A stretch of 37,273 nt of DNA from contig JAQGOV010000180.1 of NCBI GenBank assembly GCA_028293425.1, forward strand, positions 1-37,273. The letters run 5' to 3'. Positions 25,583-35,400 of the stretch are shown in pieces. How positions within the stretch are numbered: the stretch's first letter is position 1; the number at the start of each line of letters is the position of its first letter. The translations under genes and the position numbers were made by a program. Below the pieces are notes generated by a model. It ran no database searches. It saw nothing but the letters and a program-made list of their open reading frames with translations, and was not told the origin of the DNA. Origin of the DNA: Verrucomicrobiales bacterium. GTDB lineage: Bacteria > Verrucomicrobiota > Verrucomicrobiia > Limisphaerales > JAQGOV01.

Positions 25583-26260
25583 ATGCGTATCCTGGTCGCG
25601 GAAGATGTCGGAAAGGTCGCTGAGCACATCCGGCAAGGTCTGGAAGCCGAAGGTTACTCAGTTGATATAGCCGTCAACGGCGAGGAAGCACTCTGGTTGG
25701 CGGAAATTCACCCCTACGATCTACTGGTGCTGGATGTGATGATGCCAGGCAAAGATGGATTCACCGTTGTACGGCAGCTCCGGCGCAAGCAGATTGTCAC
25801 TCCCGTCATATTTCTTACCTCGCGCGGGGAAGTCGAAGATCGTATCCGGGGTCTGGACGCTGGAGGAGATGATTACCTGACCAAACCATTCTCTATGGCC
25901 GAACTCCTCGCGCGCATGCGAGCATTGCTCCGCCGCCAACGCGGTCAAGGGTGCAACGAACTACGGGTGGCAGATCTGGAGCTTAATTTGGTGGAGCATC
26001 AGGCGACGCGCGGAGGCGCGGAAATCGAGCTTACGCGTCGCGAATTTGCCCTCTTGGAGTTTCTGATGGTTTCCTCCCCGAAACCCGTGAGCAAGACCGC
26101 GATTCTGGAACACGTTTGGAACCAACAGTTCGACTCCGAAACCAACGTGGTCAGCGTTTACGTGAAACATCTCCGGCGGAAAATTGATCGCCCCGGCTGG
26201 AAACCGCTGCTCCATACCTTGCGCGGGGTTGGGTTCGCCCTCCGGGAGGAGACCGCGTGA
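25583..26260 (+). CDS. OmpR/CusR-family response regulator
   Basis: A 225-residue two-domain transcription regulator. The receiver domain has Asp51 as phosphoacceptor (VLDVMMPGKDG), Thr79 and Lys101 (LTKPFS). The C-terminal winged-helix domain is complete (IELTRREFALLEFL, then VSVYVKHLRRKID, ending GVGFAL). Closest type is the CusR/QseB group that often senses metals or envelope state. The target genes cannot be read; the following redox cluster is one candidate because it is the next transcription unit on the same strand. The stop overlaps the kinase start as GTGA. Confidence 0.94.
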   Translation: MRILVAEDVGKVAEHIRQGLEAEGYSVDIAVNGEEALWLAEIHPYDLLVLDVMMPGKDGFTVVRQLRRKQIVTPVIFLTSRGEVEDRIRGLDAGGDDYLTKPFSMAELLARMRALLRRQRGQGCNELRVADLELNLVEHQATRGGAEIELTRREFALLEFLMVSSPKPVSKTAILEHVWNQQFDSETNVVSVYVKHLRRKIDRPGWKPLLHTLRGVGFALREETA

Positions 26261-27630
26261 AATCCATTCGCAGCCGGCTCACATTGCACTTGCTGCTCGG
26301 GCTTTTTTTCCTGCTCGGCTCCGTTGGCGCGCTGATCTATTTTAATTTCCGAGGCTTGTTGCAAAAGCAATTCGATGCCGCACTCCAGGGTCAAGCCCTG
26401 GCCATGGCTGGCGCCATTAAGCAGGAAGGAGATAAGCTCGAATTCGAGTTCCGGGACAACACCAAACAGCCGCTGGGCGGCACTAACCGCACTGAGTTCT
26501 ACGAGGTCCGTTTAGCCGGGGGGGCATCTTTGCGAAAGTCCCATTCTCTTGGCACAATCAATTTGGGCTGCGAACTTGGCTCACTTGAGACTCCGAAGTT
26601 TAGCGATCTCGGGTTGCCTGGAGGAGGAAAAGGCCGCGCCATAGGCGTCAAGTTCACGCCGCGTTATGAACGACGGGGAAATAAGGAGGTAAAGGTGCCT
26701 GAACTAAGCCTGGTAGTAGCCCTGGATCGCCGGGGATTGGACCAGGCTATGCAATCTTTATTACTTTTCGTCCTCCTCGCGGGGGTAATTACCCTTGCCG
26801 CCGCCGCATCTCTGGTGGCAATCACATTGTATCGCGGTATGACCCCGCTCGATCAACTGGCGGGCGAAGCTGAGCGGATCGACGCTGGGTCCCTTGAAAA
26901 GAGGTTTCGCATCGAGGGCCTGCCTGCCGAATTGCAACCGATCTCTATTCGGCTAAACGATTTGCTTGCGAGGCTCGAGCAATCCTTCAACGAAATCAGT
27001 GAATATTCAGCCAAGGTTGCGCACGAACTGCGCACGCCATTGACCATTCTCCGCCTTAAGGTTGAACAGGCCAGCGACCGGATCCCTCACGATATCGCTG
27101 AAGAGTTGCAAACCTCCCTGCATCACCTTCACCACGTGGTTGACCAATCCCTGCTCATCGCACGCGCGGAGCAAGGCCGGTTGGCTGTGGAACCTCAGCC
27201 ATTTGATTTGGCCGCGCTCGTCGCCGACATCACCACCGACTTTTCGCTTGTTGCCGATGAAGATGGGCGCCAGGTCCACTACCAATCATCAGGTCCCAGC
27301 TGGGTCATGGCCGATCCAAAGCACGCTCGACAAATTATTCACAACCTCCTGAGCAATGCTCTCAAACATGGACGAGGAGATATCCAGGTCATGATCACCA
27401 GCTTGCCGACAGAATGCGGGCTCACTATCTCCAACTGGGTCGCCACTCATCCCGCTCCCGCGGATGAAACGCTTGGATTGGGCCTTAGAGTCGTTAATTC
27501 CCTCCTCGCACTTCAGCCAGGCGTGAGTTGTGACCGGCAACGCACGGATGACACCTACGTCGTGCACTTGATTTTCCCCGCCTTAACGGAATCCAACCTG
27601 GTTGTTCCATCATCCACAACAACGGGTTAA
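26257..27630 (+). CDS. Membrane sensor histidine kinase with shortened ATP lid
   Basis: A 457-residue kinase that pairs with the upstream regulator; its GTG start overlaps the regulator's TGA. Two membrane segments (about residues 10-30 and 166-192) frame a periplasmic sensor domain of about 135 residues. A HAMP domain follows, then the H-box VAHELRTPL with His256, and the N-box IIHNLLSNALKH with Asn363. The G2 motif LGLGLRVV (406-413) is present, but between ISNW (391-394) and it only about 11 residues remain, where most kinases have a G1/F-box lid of some 30. Such lid-less variants exist. The sensed signal is unknown. Confidence 0.92.
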   Translation: MKSIRSRLTLHLLLGLFFLLGSVGALIYFNFRGLLQKQFDAALQGQALAMAGAIKQEGDKLEFEFRDNTKQPLGGTNRTEFYEVRLAGGASLRKSHSLGTINLGCELGSLETPKFSDLGLPGGGKGRAIGVKFTPRYERRGNKEVKVPELSLVVALDRRGLDQAMQSLLLFVLLAGVITLAAAASLVAITLYRGMTPLDQLAGEAERIDAGSLEKRFRIEGLPAELQPISIRLNDLLARLEQSFNEISEYSAKVAHELRTPLTILRLKVEQASDRIPHDIAEELQTSLHHLHHVVDQSLLIARAEQGRLAVEPQPFDLAALVADITTDFSLVADEDGRQVHYQSSGPSWVMADPKHARQIIHNLLSNALKHGRGDIQVMITSLPTECGLTISNWVATHPAPADETLGLGLRVVNSLLALQPGVSCDRQRTDDTYVVHLIFPALTESNLVVPSSTTTG

Positions 27631-27748
27631 TATCCTGCGCCTTTTTTGCTATCCCAGAGCCAACGAATGGTGTCAAAAAAAGCCGGCTGCTTGCAACAGG
27701 GCCTGGTAACTTAAATTTTTTTTAATCCTGCATTCCCTATTTTGTTAC

Positions 27749-28993
27749 ATGGCCTGCCTTAGACTCTGGGCATTGATGAATCCTTTCCCGAACGAGCTCA
27801 AGAGCAATCATTATAGAGCGGGCCGTCGACACCGCATTTCCGCACTTGGCTTGGCGGCTGCATTGCAACTGCTCCCGATTTGCCGGGTTCGAGCCGAAGA
27901 TCACGTCGATTATCGTTATGAGAATTACGGGGAGGAAAACCATCGCATCAAAGTCGAGACTCACTCGCTCCTCTTCGAGACACGGTTGAAGCCTTGGCTT
28001 TCCGCCAAGGGTGAAGTTGTTTACGATGCGATCTCAGGAGCCTCACCCACCGGCGCTCCCCCGCCCTCCACCATTAATTTTGTTCCGGCCGAAGAAGGTG
28101 GACCAGCCGGCCCCTTCAGCAATCGAGTCCCGCTGTCCAAGTTGCAGGACACTCGTTACGCGGTCACTTTCGAACTGCCGGCGACTTATCAACAACATCA
28201 TCTTTCCCCTCAATTCTCTTACAGCGAGGAAGATGACTACCTTTCCCTTGCCGCGGCCCTGAACTACTCCATCGATCTGAACCAAAAGAATACTACGCTC
28301 AACACCGGCTGGGCACATAACTGGGACACTATCCGCCCAAAAGGATTTCTCTTCTCCACCGCGCATAAAGATTCTGACGACTTTCTCATCGGTGTGAACC
28401 AGTTGCTCGGGCCCGCCACGGTGATGACCGTTAACTTAAGCTACGGGCGCTCGCACGGGTATCTAAACGATCAATACAAAGGCGTCCTATTCGATAACGA
28501 TGTTCAATTGGATCCCGTCTCTCCGGCGCTTACCGCGGAGAAACGGCCAGAAACCCGGAACCGTTACATCGCATACACATCCCTCACGCAAGATATTGCA
28601 CCATTGGATGCCAGCATCGAGGGTTCCTACAGGTTTTTTCATGATTCCTACGGGATCAATGCCCACACGCTCGGGCTGGCTTGGTTTCAGAAGCTCGGCT
28701 CTGCCATTGTGCTGTCGCCCATCTTTCGATATTACTGGCAAACTGAGGCTGGCTTTTACGCGACACGCTTTCCAAATTCCGCCGCGCGACCCGAGTTTTA
28801 CTCCGCGGATTATCGACTTTCCCATTTACAAAGCCTTACTTATGGGTTTGTGGTGAGCATTAAGCCGGTGGACTGGATCACCCTGGATGCCGGTTTCAGG
28901 CGCTATACCATGAGAGGCCTGGACAATGTAACCTCACAAAGCGCCTATCCGAAGGCGAACATCTTTACCCTGGGTGCACGCGTATGGTTTTAA
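27749..28993 (+). CDS. DUF3570 family outer-membrane beta-barrel with candidate flavinylation site
   Basis: A 414-residue exported protein (a later ATG at 27776 would give 405). A basic n-region RRHR, a hydrophobic stretch and CRVRAED indicate a signal peptide. The rest alternates amphipathic strands and loops and ends LGARVWF with a terminal Phe, as expected for an outer-membrane barrel. The DUF3570 assignment rests on this layout and on the VVYDAISGASPTGAPP stretch near residues 90-105. DAISGAS (residues 93-99) resembles the D-x-x-[ST]-G-A-[ST] sites to which ApbE attaches FMN, and an ApbE gene directly follows and overlaps it. Function in the family is not established. Confidence 0.82.
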   Translation: MACLRLWALMNPFPNELKSNHYRAGRRHRISALGLAAALQLLPICRVRAEDHVDYRYENYGEENHRIKVETHSLLFETRLKPWLSAKGEVVYDAISGASPTGAPPPSTINFVPAEEGGPAGPFSNRVPLSKLQDTRYAVTFELPATYQQHHLSPQFSYSEEDDYLSLAAALNYSIDLNQKNTTLNTGWAHNWDTIRPKGFLFSTAHKDSDDFLIGVNQLLGPATVMTVNLSYGRSHGYLNDQYKGVLFDNDVQLDPVSPALTAEKRPETRNRYIAYTSLTQDIAPLDASIEGSYRFFHDSYGINAHTLGLAWFQKLGSAIVLSPIFRYYWQTEAGFYATRFPNSAARPEFYSADYRLSHLQSLTYGFVVSIKPVDWITLDAGFRRYTMRGLDNVTSQSAYPKANIFTLGARVWF

Positions 28994-29982
28994 GCTCCAC
29001 CGATTCCACCCAAATGGTTTACGAGCGCATCAAACGTTCCGCTGGCCTCGAGTGTTCAGCGGGCTACTATAAACTTACATTCACAGCCATGAGCACCATT
29101 TGCCGCGTCAATTTCAGGACCCTTGAACCGGTGCTCGCTCGTGATTTTCAAACCGAGGTCCTGCGCTGGGTGGCCTGGTTTGAGGCCCGCTACTCCCGGT
29201 TTATCGAGGACAGCCTCATCAGCCGCATCAATGCCGCCGCTGGCAAACATTGGGTGGATGTGGATGGCGAAACGGACGCGCTCCTGGATCTGTGTCAGGA
29301 AATGCTCTTTTTTACGCGCGGAGTTTTTGATCCAACCTCGCTGCCGCTGATCCGATTATGGAATTGGAAAGCAGTCCCGCCTGTCATCCCCACGGATGCT
29401 CAAATCAACGCCGCGCGCGCCATAACAGGCTGGGGCAAAGTTCAGCGGCGCAAAGGCGCAATTTTCCTGCCACGGGAAGGGATGTGCCTGGACCTCGGCG
29501 GCATCGGCAAGGAATACGCGGTGGATAGAGTCCTGACCATGGCGATGCAACGAGGCATTCAAAATGTGTTGGTGGACTTCGGCAACGACGTCCGCGTTCA
29601 TGGCCAGCCTCCTGAAAAAGGGGCATGGCACATTGGCTTGGAAGATCCCAAGCGCCCGGGCCAGTGCTGGACAGGAGTGGCCGTCACCAATCATGCGGTG
29701 GCGACCTCGGGCGATTACGTCCGGCACTTTACTCGGGATGGCCGGCGCTACGGGCATATTATCGACCCGCGATCAGGCTTGCCCGTAAATAATGGCTGCC
29801 TTGCGGTATCTGTTATTGCCCCGCACTGCACGGTGGCGGGAATTCTTTCCACGAGTGCGTTCGTTTTAGGTCCAAAGGAGGGCCTTAATTTGATCAGCCT
29901 TTGCCCGGGCGCGGAAGGCTGTGTCATCACCGAGAACGCCCGAAACCACACCCCTCGATTCCATGCTTATGCGACTTCTTAA
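28984..29982 (+). CDS. ApbE-like FAD:protein FMN transferase
   Basis: A 332-residue ApbE homologue; the family transfers FMN from FAD to a Ser/Thr of exported proteins. Conserved parts are CLDLGGIGKEYAVDRV (168-183), ATSGDY (240-245) and HIIDPRSGLP (258-267). Two oddities: no signal peptide or lipobox is seen, whereas many ApbE proteins are periplasmic lipoproteins; and the segment normally ADALSTA, with a metal-binding Asp, reads AGILSTS here (about 285-291). Some short ApbE relatives also lack this Asp, so activity cannot be ruled out. The ATG overlaps the DUF3570 stop by ten bases. A later start would cut into the conserved MSTICRVNF. Confidence 0.88.
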   Translation: MVLSSTDSTQMVYERIKRSAGLECSAGYYKLTFTAMSTICRVNFRTLEPVLARDFQTEVLRWVAWFEARYSRFIEDSLISRINAAAGKHWVDVDGETDALLDLCQEMLFFTRGVFDPTSLPLIRLWNWKAVPPVIPTDAQINAARAITGWGKVQRRKGAIFLPREGMCLDLGGIGKEYAVDRVLTMAMQRGIQNVLVDFGNDVRVHGQPPEKGAWHIGLEDPKRPGQCWTGVAVTNHAVATSGDYVRHFTRDGRRYGHIIDPRSGLPVNNGCLAVSVIAPHCTVAGILSTSAFVLGPKEGLNLISLCPGAEGCVITENARNHTPRFHAYATS

Positions 29983-30478
29983 CCTGCGCCTCACCGCTGT
30001 TGCCTTGGCGGTTGTCCTGCTCGGCGCGCTGCCCAGCCCGAGCGATGCTGCTCTCAAAACGGGAGATGCACTTCCGGATCTCAGTAGTTATAAACTTGAA
30101 GGCGCTTTGCCCGCATCTTTTAAAGACAAAGTGGTGATGCTCGATTTCTGGGCTTCCTGGTGCGATCCGTGCAAAGAATCCTTCCCAACCATGGAAGATC
30201 TCCACCAACGCTATGGCCCGAAAGGCCTTGTCGTGATCGCGGTGAATGTGGATGAGAATCGAGCGGATATGGAAGAGTTCCTGAAAAAACATCCCGCAAC
30301 TTTCTTATTGGTCCGCGACGGCTCGCAAAAGCTGGTTGAAAAAGCCGGCATTTCCACCATGCCCGGCTCGTTCCTGATCGATCGGCAGGGAAAGATCCGG
30401 TTCATCCACGCCGGCTATAAAGGCACGGAAACCAAAAAGAAATACGAACAGGAGATCGAAACCCTGCTGAAGCAATAA
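29963..30478 (+). CDS. TlpA/ResA-like periplasmic thioredoxin
   Basis: A 171-residue thioredoxin-fold protein with an N-terminal signal peptide or anchor (LTAVALAVVLLGALPSPSDA) and the active site WASWCDPCKE (Cys67, Cys70). STMPGSFLIDRQGKI includes the cis-proline loop. TlpA-type proteins reduce or isomerise disulfides and help load cytochromes or metals. ATG 29963 or 29969 is preferred over an earlier frame start at 29921 since it gives a normal signal peptide; it overlaps the end of apbE. The DsbD homologue two genes downstream is a natural source of reductant. Confidence 0.92.
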   Translation: MLMRLLNLRLTAVALAVVLLGALPSPSDAALKTGDALPDLSSYKLEGALPASFKDKVVMLDFWASWCDPCKESFPTMEDLHQRYGPKGLVVIAVNVDENRADMEEFLKKHPATFLLVRDGSQKLVEKAGISTMPGSFLIDRQGKIRFIHAGYKGTETKKKYEQEIETLLKQ

Positions 30479-30481
30479 GTC

Positions 30482-30703
30482 ATGAACACTCGATTCTTTT
30501 TTACAATGGCACTGGGTGCCGGATTAGCGGTTCTCGTTGGATGCACGCCAGTCAAGCCCTGGCAAAGGGGCAGATTGGCTGGCTACACCATGCGGGCTGA
30601 CCGTGACCCGCTCGGAGTCGCCCAGGATGAGCATATTTTCTTCTCGCGCGAGGGCGCGTCTGGCGGTCGCGGTGTCGGCGGCGGAGGATGCGGCTGCAAC
30701 TAA
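30482..30703 (+). CDS. DUF4266 small lipoprotein with GGCGCN tail
   Basis: A 73-residue protein with a lipobox LVGC (Cys21) followed by PVKPWQRGRLAGYTMRADRD and a glycine-rich end reading GVGGGGCGCN. This matches the DUF4266 family, whose members sit beside DUF3570, TlpA and ApbE genes. The two cysteines in the tail could bind metal or form a disulfide served by the TlpA and DsbD neighbours; this is inference. It starts 3 bases after the thioredoxin stop. Confidence 0.85.
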   Translation: MNTRFFFTMALGAGLAVLVGCTPVKPWQRGRLAGYTMRADRDPLGVAQDEHIFFSREGASGGRGVGGGGCGCN

Positions 30704-30711
30704 TAATCAAA

Positions 30712-32388
30712 ATGCGTAACCGACAGGCTCCAATCGTGATTCCGGGACTGCTCAAACAACTATCGGCAGCAGCCGGGATTCTCTGGATGGTGTTTGCAGC
30801 CTCAGGGGCGGACCTGCCCCGTAGTCCATTCGAAGTAAAGACGGCATGGCTGGCTCGCGGCAGCAACCCGGTGATACGGGTCAGCTTTACAGTGCCGCCA
30901 GAACATGTCCTCTACGCGGACCGTTTGAAATTTGAAATGGACGACGGCGCTGTCCTTGCACCAACCACTACCCCCGCGCCGAGCCTGAGCATCGACAAGG
31001 TGACCGGCAAAGAGAAAAAGCTGTTCGAGCGCGCATTCGTCGCCGATTTAAAACCGGGCACCAACCCAGTGGCCGTGCTCATGGTCAAATTTCAAGGCTG
31101 CAGCAATTCAGCCTGCTACTTCCCGGACAAAAGGATTTTCCGTCCAACCGAAGCCGGGACCTTTGCGGAGCAGACCACGCCCGCTCCAGATAGCGAAGAA
31201 ATGAAGGCCGGGCCCGGAAATACCAGCGCAGGCTGGCAAGTCATGGCTGAAGACTTCAAGGTAGTGGCTCGAGAAACGGGGTACCTTTCCGGGTCGGATT
31301 TTCTGGCTTTTTTAGACAACGCAGCCAAGGCCGAGGGATCCGCCGAGGCCGATCCCCTGGCCCGCTTCAAAAAGCTTGGCGCGGTAGCAACGATCTTCCT
31401 GATCATGCTTGGAGGGGCTGCATTGAACCTGACCCCTTGCGTGCTCCCGCTTATCCCGATCAATCTTGCCATTATCGGAGCCGGCTCGAGCGCGCAATCC
31501 AGGAGGCACGGCTTTTGGCACGGCGGAATTTATGGTGCCGGAATGGCTCTGGTTTACGGTGGCCTTGGGCTGGTCGCTGTGCTGACGGGTTCGAAATTCG
31601 GCACACTGAATTCCTCCATCTGGTTCAATGTGGCCATTGCCCTTGTGTTCGTTGTGTTGTCACTGGGCATGTTCGACGTTTTCCACCTCGACTTCGCACG
31701 CTTCAGCAACGGTGTGGGAAGAATGGAGAGCGATTCAAGCAACGGTTCGAAAAGCCGGTCGCTTGTCGCATTCACTCTGGGGGCGGTGGCGGCGCTGCTG
31801 GCGGGAGCCTGCGTGGCGCCAGTAGTCATTTCTGTTTTGCTTCTCTCCACCTCGCTTTACAGCAAAGGAATGATGACAGGTTTGGCCCTCCCCTTTCTGT
31901 TGGGCGTGGGAATGGCTTTGCCTTGGCCGTTCGCGGGAGCGGGCCTCGCCTGCCTCCCCAAGCCAGGCCGCTGGATGATCCGGGTAAAGCAGGGTTTTGG
32001 AGTGTTGATTTTGCTCTTCGCCTTTTATTACGGGCACCTCGCATTTGGTCTCGCGCGCACCTCGCATTTGACTCGTCTGGACGGCATTACTGCGGGTCAA
32101 GGCAGCGCCGCACCAGGTTCGGAGGATTCGTTGCGTCTTGGGTTTGCAAGGGCCAAAAACGAGCATCGTCCTCTCCTCATCGATTTTCAGGCGAGCTGGT
32201 GCAAAAATTGCGAAGCCATGGAAGAAACCGTTTTTAGCCAGAACAGAGTTCAGTCACGCCTAAAGGATTTTGTGGTGGTCAAGTACCAGGCTGAAAGGCC
32301 CAACCAATCCCCGGCCAGGGAAGTCCTGGATCGCTTCGGCGTGCTGGGCTTGCCTACCTACGTGGTTCTTAAGTCGACCGAAAAGTGA
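30712..32388 (+). CDS. DsbD-like thiol:disulfide interchange protein
   Basis: A 558-residue protein with the three parts of DsbD. The N-terminal periplasmic domain has Cys130 and Cys135 (FQGCSNSACYFP), the membrane domain of about eight segments has Cys243 (LTPCVLPLIPIN) and Cys367 (AGACVAPVV), and the C-terminal thioredoxin domain has Cys497 and Cys500 (ASWCKNC). It moves electrons from cytosolic thioredoxin across the membrane to periplasmic partners, here probably the TlpA protein. The start at 30712 gives a clear signal peptide; an earlier ATG at 30688 overlaps the DUF4266 gene and has GGAGG immediately before it. Confidence 0.93.
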   Translation: MRNRQAPIVIPGLLKQLSAAAGILWMVFAASGADLPRSPFEVKTAWLARGSNPVIRVSFTVPPEHVLYADRLKFEMDDGAVLAPTTTPAPSLSIDKVTGKEKKLFERAFVADLKPGTNPVAVLMVKFQGCSNSACYFPDKRIFRPTEAGTFAEQTTPAPDSEEMKAGPGNTSAGWQVMAEDFKVVARETGYLSGSDFLAFLDNAAKAEGSAEADPLARFKKLGAVATIFLIMLGGAALNLTPCVLPLIPINLAIIGAGSSAQSRRHGFWHGGIYGAGMALVYGGLGLVAVLTGSKFGTLNSSIWFNVAIALVFVVLSLGMFDVFHLDFARFSNGVGRMESDSSNGSKSRSLVAFTLGAVAALLAGACVAPVVISVLLLSTSLYSKGMMTGLALPFLLGVGMALPWPFAGAGLACLPKPGRWMIRVKQGFGVLILLFAFYYGHLAFGLARTSHLTRLDGITAGQGSAAPGSEDSLRLGFARAKNEHRPLLIDFQASWCKNCEAMEETVFSQNRVQSRLKDFVVVKYQAERPNQSPAREVLDRFGVLGLPTYVVLKSTEK

Positions 32389-32456
32389 AATGGGAACCGC
32401 TGCAAATTTAATGCTTTTGCGACAAAAATTGCGAATGGAATGAAAAGCTCAACATC

Positions 32457-35400
32457 ATGAATGCGAAGAAGGTATTTCCTCTGTTACTCGCGGCGGCATT
32501 GCAGTTCATGCCAATGGTCCGGGTTGCCCTGCCTGTCATGCAGTCCCACGCATCGGCCCCGGCTTGGGCCATTGTCATGCGGGTGGCTGCGGGCGCTGTT
32601 GCGCTGCTCGGCAGTTATCACGCGGTGTCTGCCGCCACTGCCATTGTGGCCCCGTACACCGTCAACGCCACAAACGGAGTGCGCTATATTCGCCAGCTTG
32701 GCACCAGCGTCAGGACCGCTTACTCCTGGACTGCCAACACGGCTCCCACGCATACCTCTGTTTACCCCCTCACTCCGGGGCTGTATCTGACCAACCTTAC
32801 GGGAAAAATAGGCGGTACTCCCACTTGGGCGGGTACTTCCAACATCACCATCAGCGCATGGGAAAACGCCGACAACAGTGGGGGGCAGGTGAGTTCTGTC
32901 TTTACGTTCACCATCGCGCCAGGATCAGGTCCGCCGGTCATCTCGGCATCGTCCGGCACTCTTTCGGTGCTACGCGGGGGCACCGCCGCCCTCACCGCGG
33001 GCGCCAGCGGGACCGATCCGCTCAGTTATCGATGGCAGTTCTTAGGCTTGGATATTCCCAATGCTACCAACAGCATCCTGACGCTTTCGAATGTTCAAGC
33101 CACCAACACGGGTGTTTACACCGTTTTTGTTACCAACGCATTCGGCTCTGCCGTCACAAATGTCAGCCTGATCGTGCTGTTGCCGCCAACCATTACGGAT
33201 GCGCCTCCCAGCCAGGCGGTCGCCCCGGGCTCCACGGTCAGCCTCACAGTGGGTGCCAGCGGCACCTCGCCGCTCCTTTACCGCTGGCAGTACAACGGGG
33301 CGAACATTCTCGGGGGCACAAACGCAACCCTCACTCTGCCCAATGCGCAGTCCACCAACTCCGGGACCTACAACGTGCTTATTTCCAATCCCTACGGCAC
33401 CGTAAGCAATTCTTTAACGCTGACCGTGACCGGCTCACCCGGCATCATTTCACAACCACAGGACAAAGCGATCGGCCAGGGAGGAAGCGCCACTTTCAGC
33501 GTTGTGGCCGGCGGGGCGACCCCCCTCAGTTATCAGTGGTTCCGGGATGGAGCGCTTTTGGCTGGAAAAACTTCGGCCACGCTCTCTATCGCCGGTGTGA
33601 AAGCATCCGATGCCGGACGCTACTCTGTGATCGTTTCAAATGCGCTCGGTTTTATTACGAGCACACAGGCATTTCTGCGCCTGTCCCCGAGCAGCGTGAA
33701 TACTTCCATCCCGCTCTTTCCGCTCTCGAAAATGTGGCAATTCAATACCAATGGTCTCGATTTGGGCACCGCTTGGCGCGATATCGACTATGACGATTCG
33801 AACTGGGCTTCAGGACCAGGAATCATAGCCAAGGAAGATTCCGGCAACCCGACGGTTTATGCTCTGATTCGGACGCCAATCAGCATCACCAGCGGTGGCC
33901 TGTTCCTCACGAACATTTATTTTCGCACCCATTTCTCCATCACCAACAAGGCTTTTGTGACCAGCCTTACCTTCTCGAACGTCATTGATGATGGATGCGT
34001 GTTCTACCTGAATGGGACCGAAATTTTCCGTTACAACATGCCATCTGGCATCATCACCGCCTCTACCTTGGCAAGCGCAAACCTTTCGGAGGGAGTGTTC
34101 ACAATCCAGTCTGTTTCCCCTGCCCTTTTGATCCAAGGGGACAATGTGCTCGCTGCCGAGGTGCATCAGGTCAACAACACCAGTTCCGACATCGTGATGG
34201 GCAGCGCCCTCTTCAACACCATCAGCATACCCAATACAGTGCCGCTCATCCTAAATAATCCAACAGGGCAGAGCGCGCCAGCCGGAAATACCGTCGCTTT
34301 GTCCGCATCGGCCGACGGCACTGCGCCGCTGACCTACCAGTGGTATAAAGGCACCTCACCCGTTCCTGGAGGCAATGGCGCAACGCTATACATCGTCGGC
34401 GCACAGGGGGGTGATTCGGGAGATTACACCTTGGTGGCTATGAACTCGTTTGGCAGCGCTACAAGCCAGGTCGCCACCGTTTCCATCGCCACCCCCAATA
34501 CGGCCCCTACCCTCGACTTTCTGGCCGATCAATTGGTCCTCTCGGGCAGCGTACTTACGCTCACCGCGCACGCTTCGGATGCAGATATTCCGGCGCAATC
34601 TTTGAGCTTTAGTCTGGATCCTGACGCCCCTGCAGGCGCCTCGATCGATCCCGTGACTGGCGTGCTTACGTGGTCATCCGCCGGCACGCCCTTGCTTGGC
34701 ACGGTCACTTTTACCGTGCGGGTGACAGACAATGGCAGCCCAGCATTGAGCCAGACTAGGACGTTTCACGCCACTGTCACCGGCAATCACCCTCCGTCGC
34801 TGGAATCCATCCCAAATCTCGTAGCGGATGTTCTATTGCCTTTGCGCTATACGAATTCCGCGGCGGACGCGGACCAGGGAATCGACAAGCTCACCTTCAG
34901 CCTGGCACCGGGTGCGCCTGCGGGGGCTCGTGTTCACCCTACTAAGGGCATCTTCTCCTGGCGCCCCTCGCGTGCACAGGCCGCCTCCACCAACCTCATC
35001 AGCGTAGTTGTCACCGATGACGGAGCCCCGGCACGAAGCGACAGCAAACCTTTCCAGGTCGTCGTGGGCGACTATGCGGAAATCAGCCTGGGTCGAGCCG
35101 TTCTCCTGGTGGGGGACTCGACCAATCTTCCCATCACTCTCGGCAGCAGCGCATTGCTCAGCAATGTGAGCTTTACGGTGGATTACCCCGGGTTATTGAC
35201 CGGATGGTCCGTCCAGCCGTCTGCTGGTTTAAATGTTCAAGCCAATGTGGACACCCAAACTCCCAACCACCTCCTCGTCACGCTTTCCGGGAATCCTTTG
35301 CCCACTGGGACCCAGCCGCTGGCCACTCTGAGCTTCACTGTGGCTCCGCAACAGGGTTCCGCGTTTCTTTACCTCACGAATGACAATCTCTCGGCCACTC

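Noticed and set aside
32564-33793. 409-codon plus-strand frame inside the Ig-domain gene
   Set aside because: It lies out of frame within a well-supported gene, and its translation is rich in His, Arg and Gln with no domain pattern.
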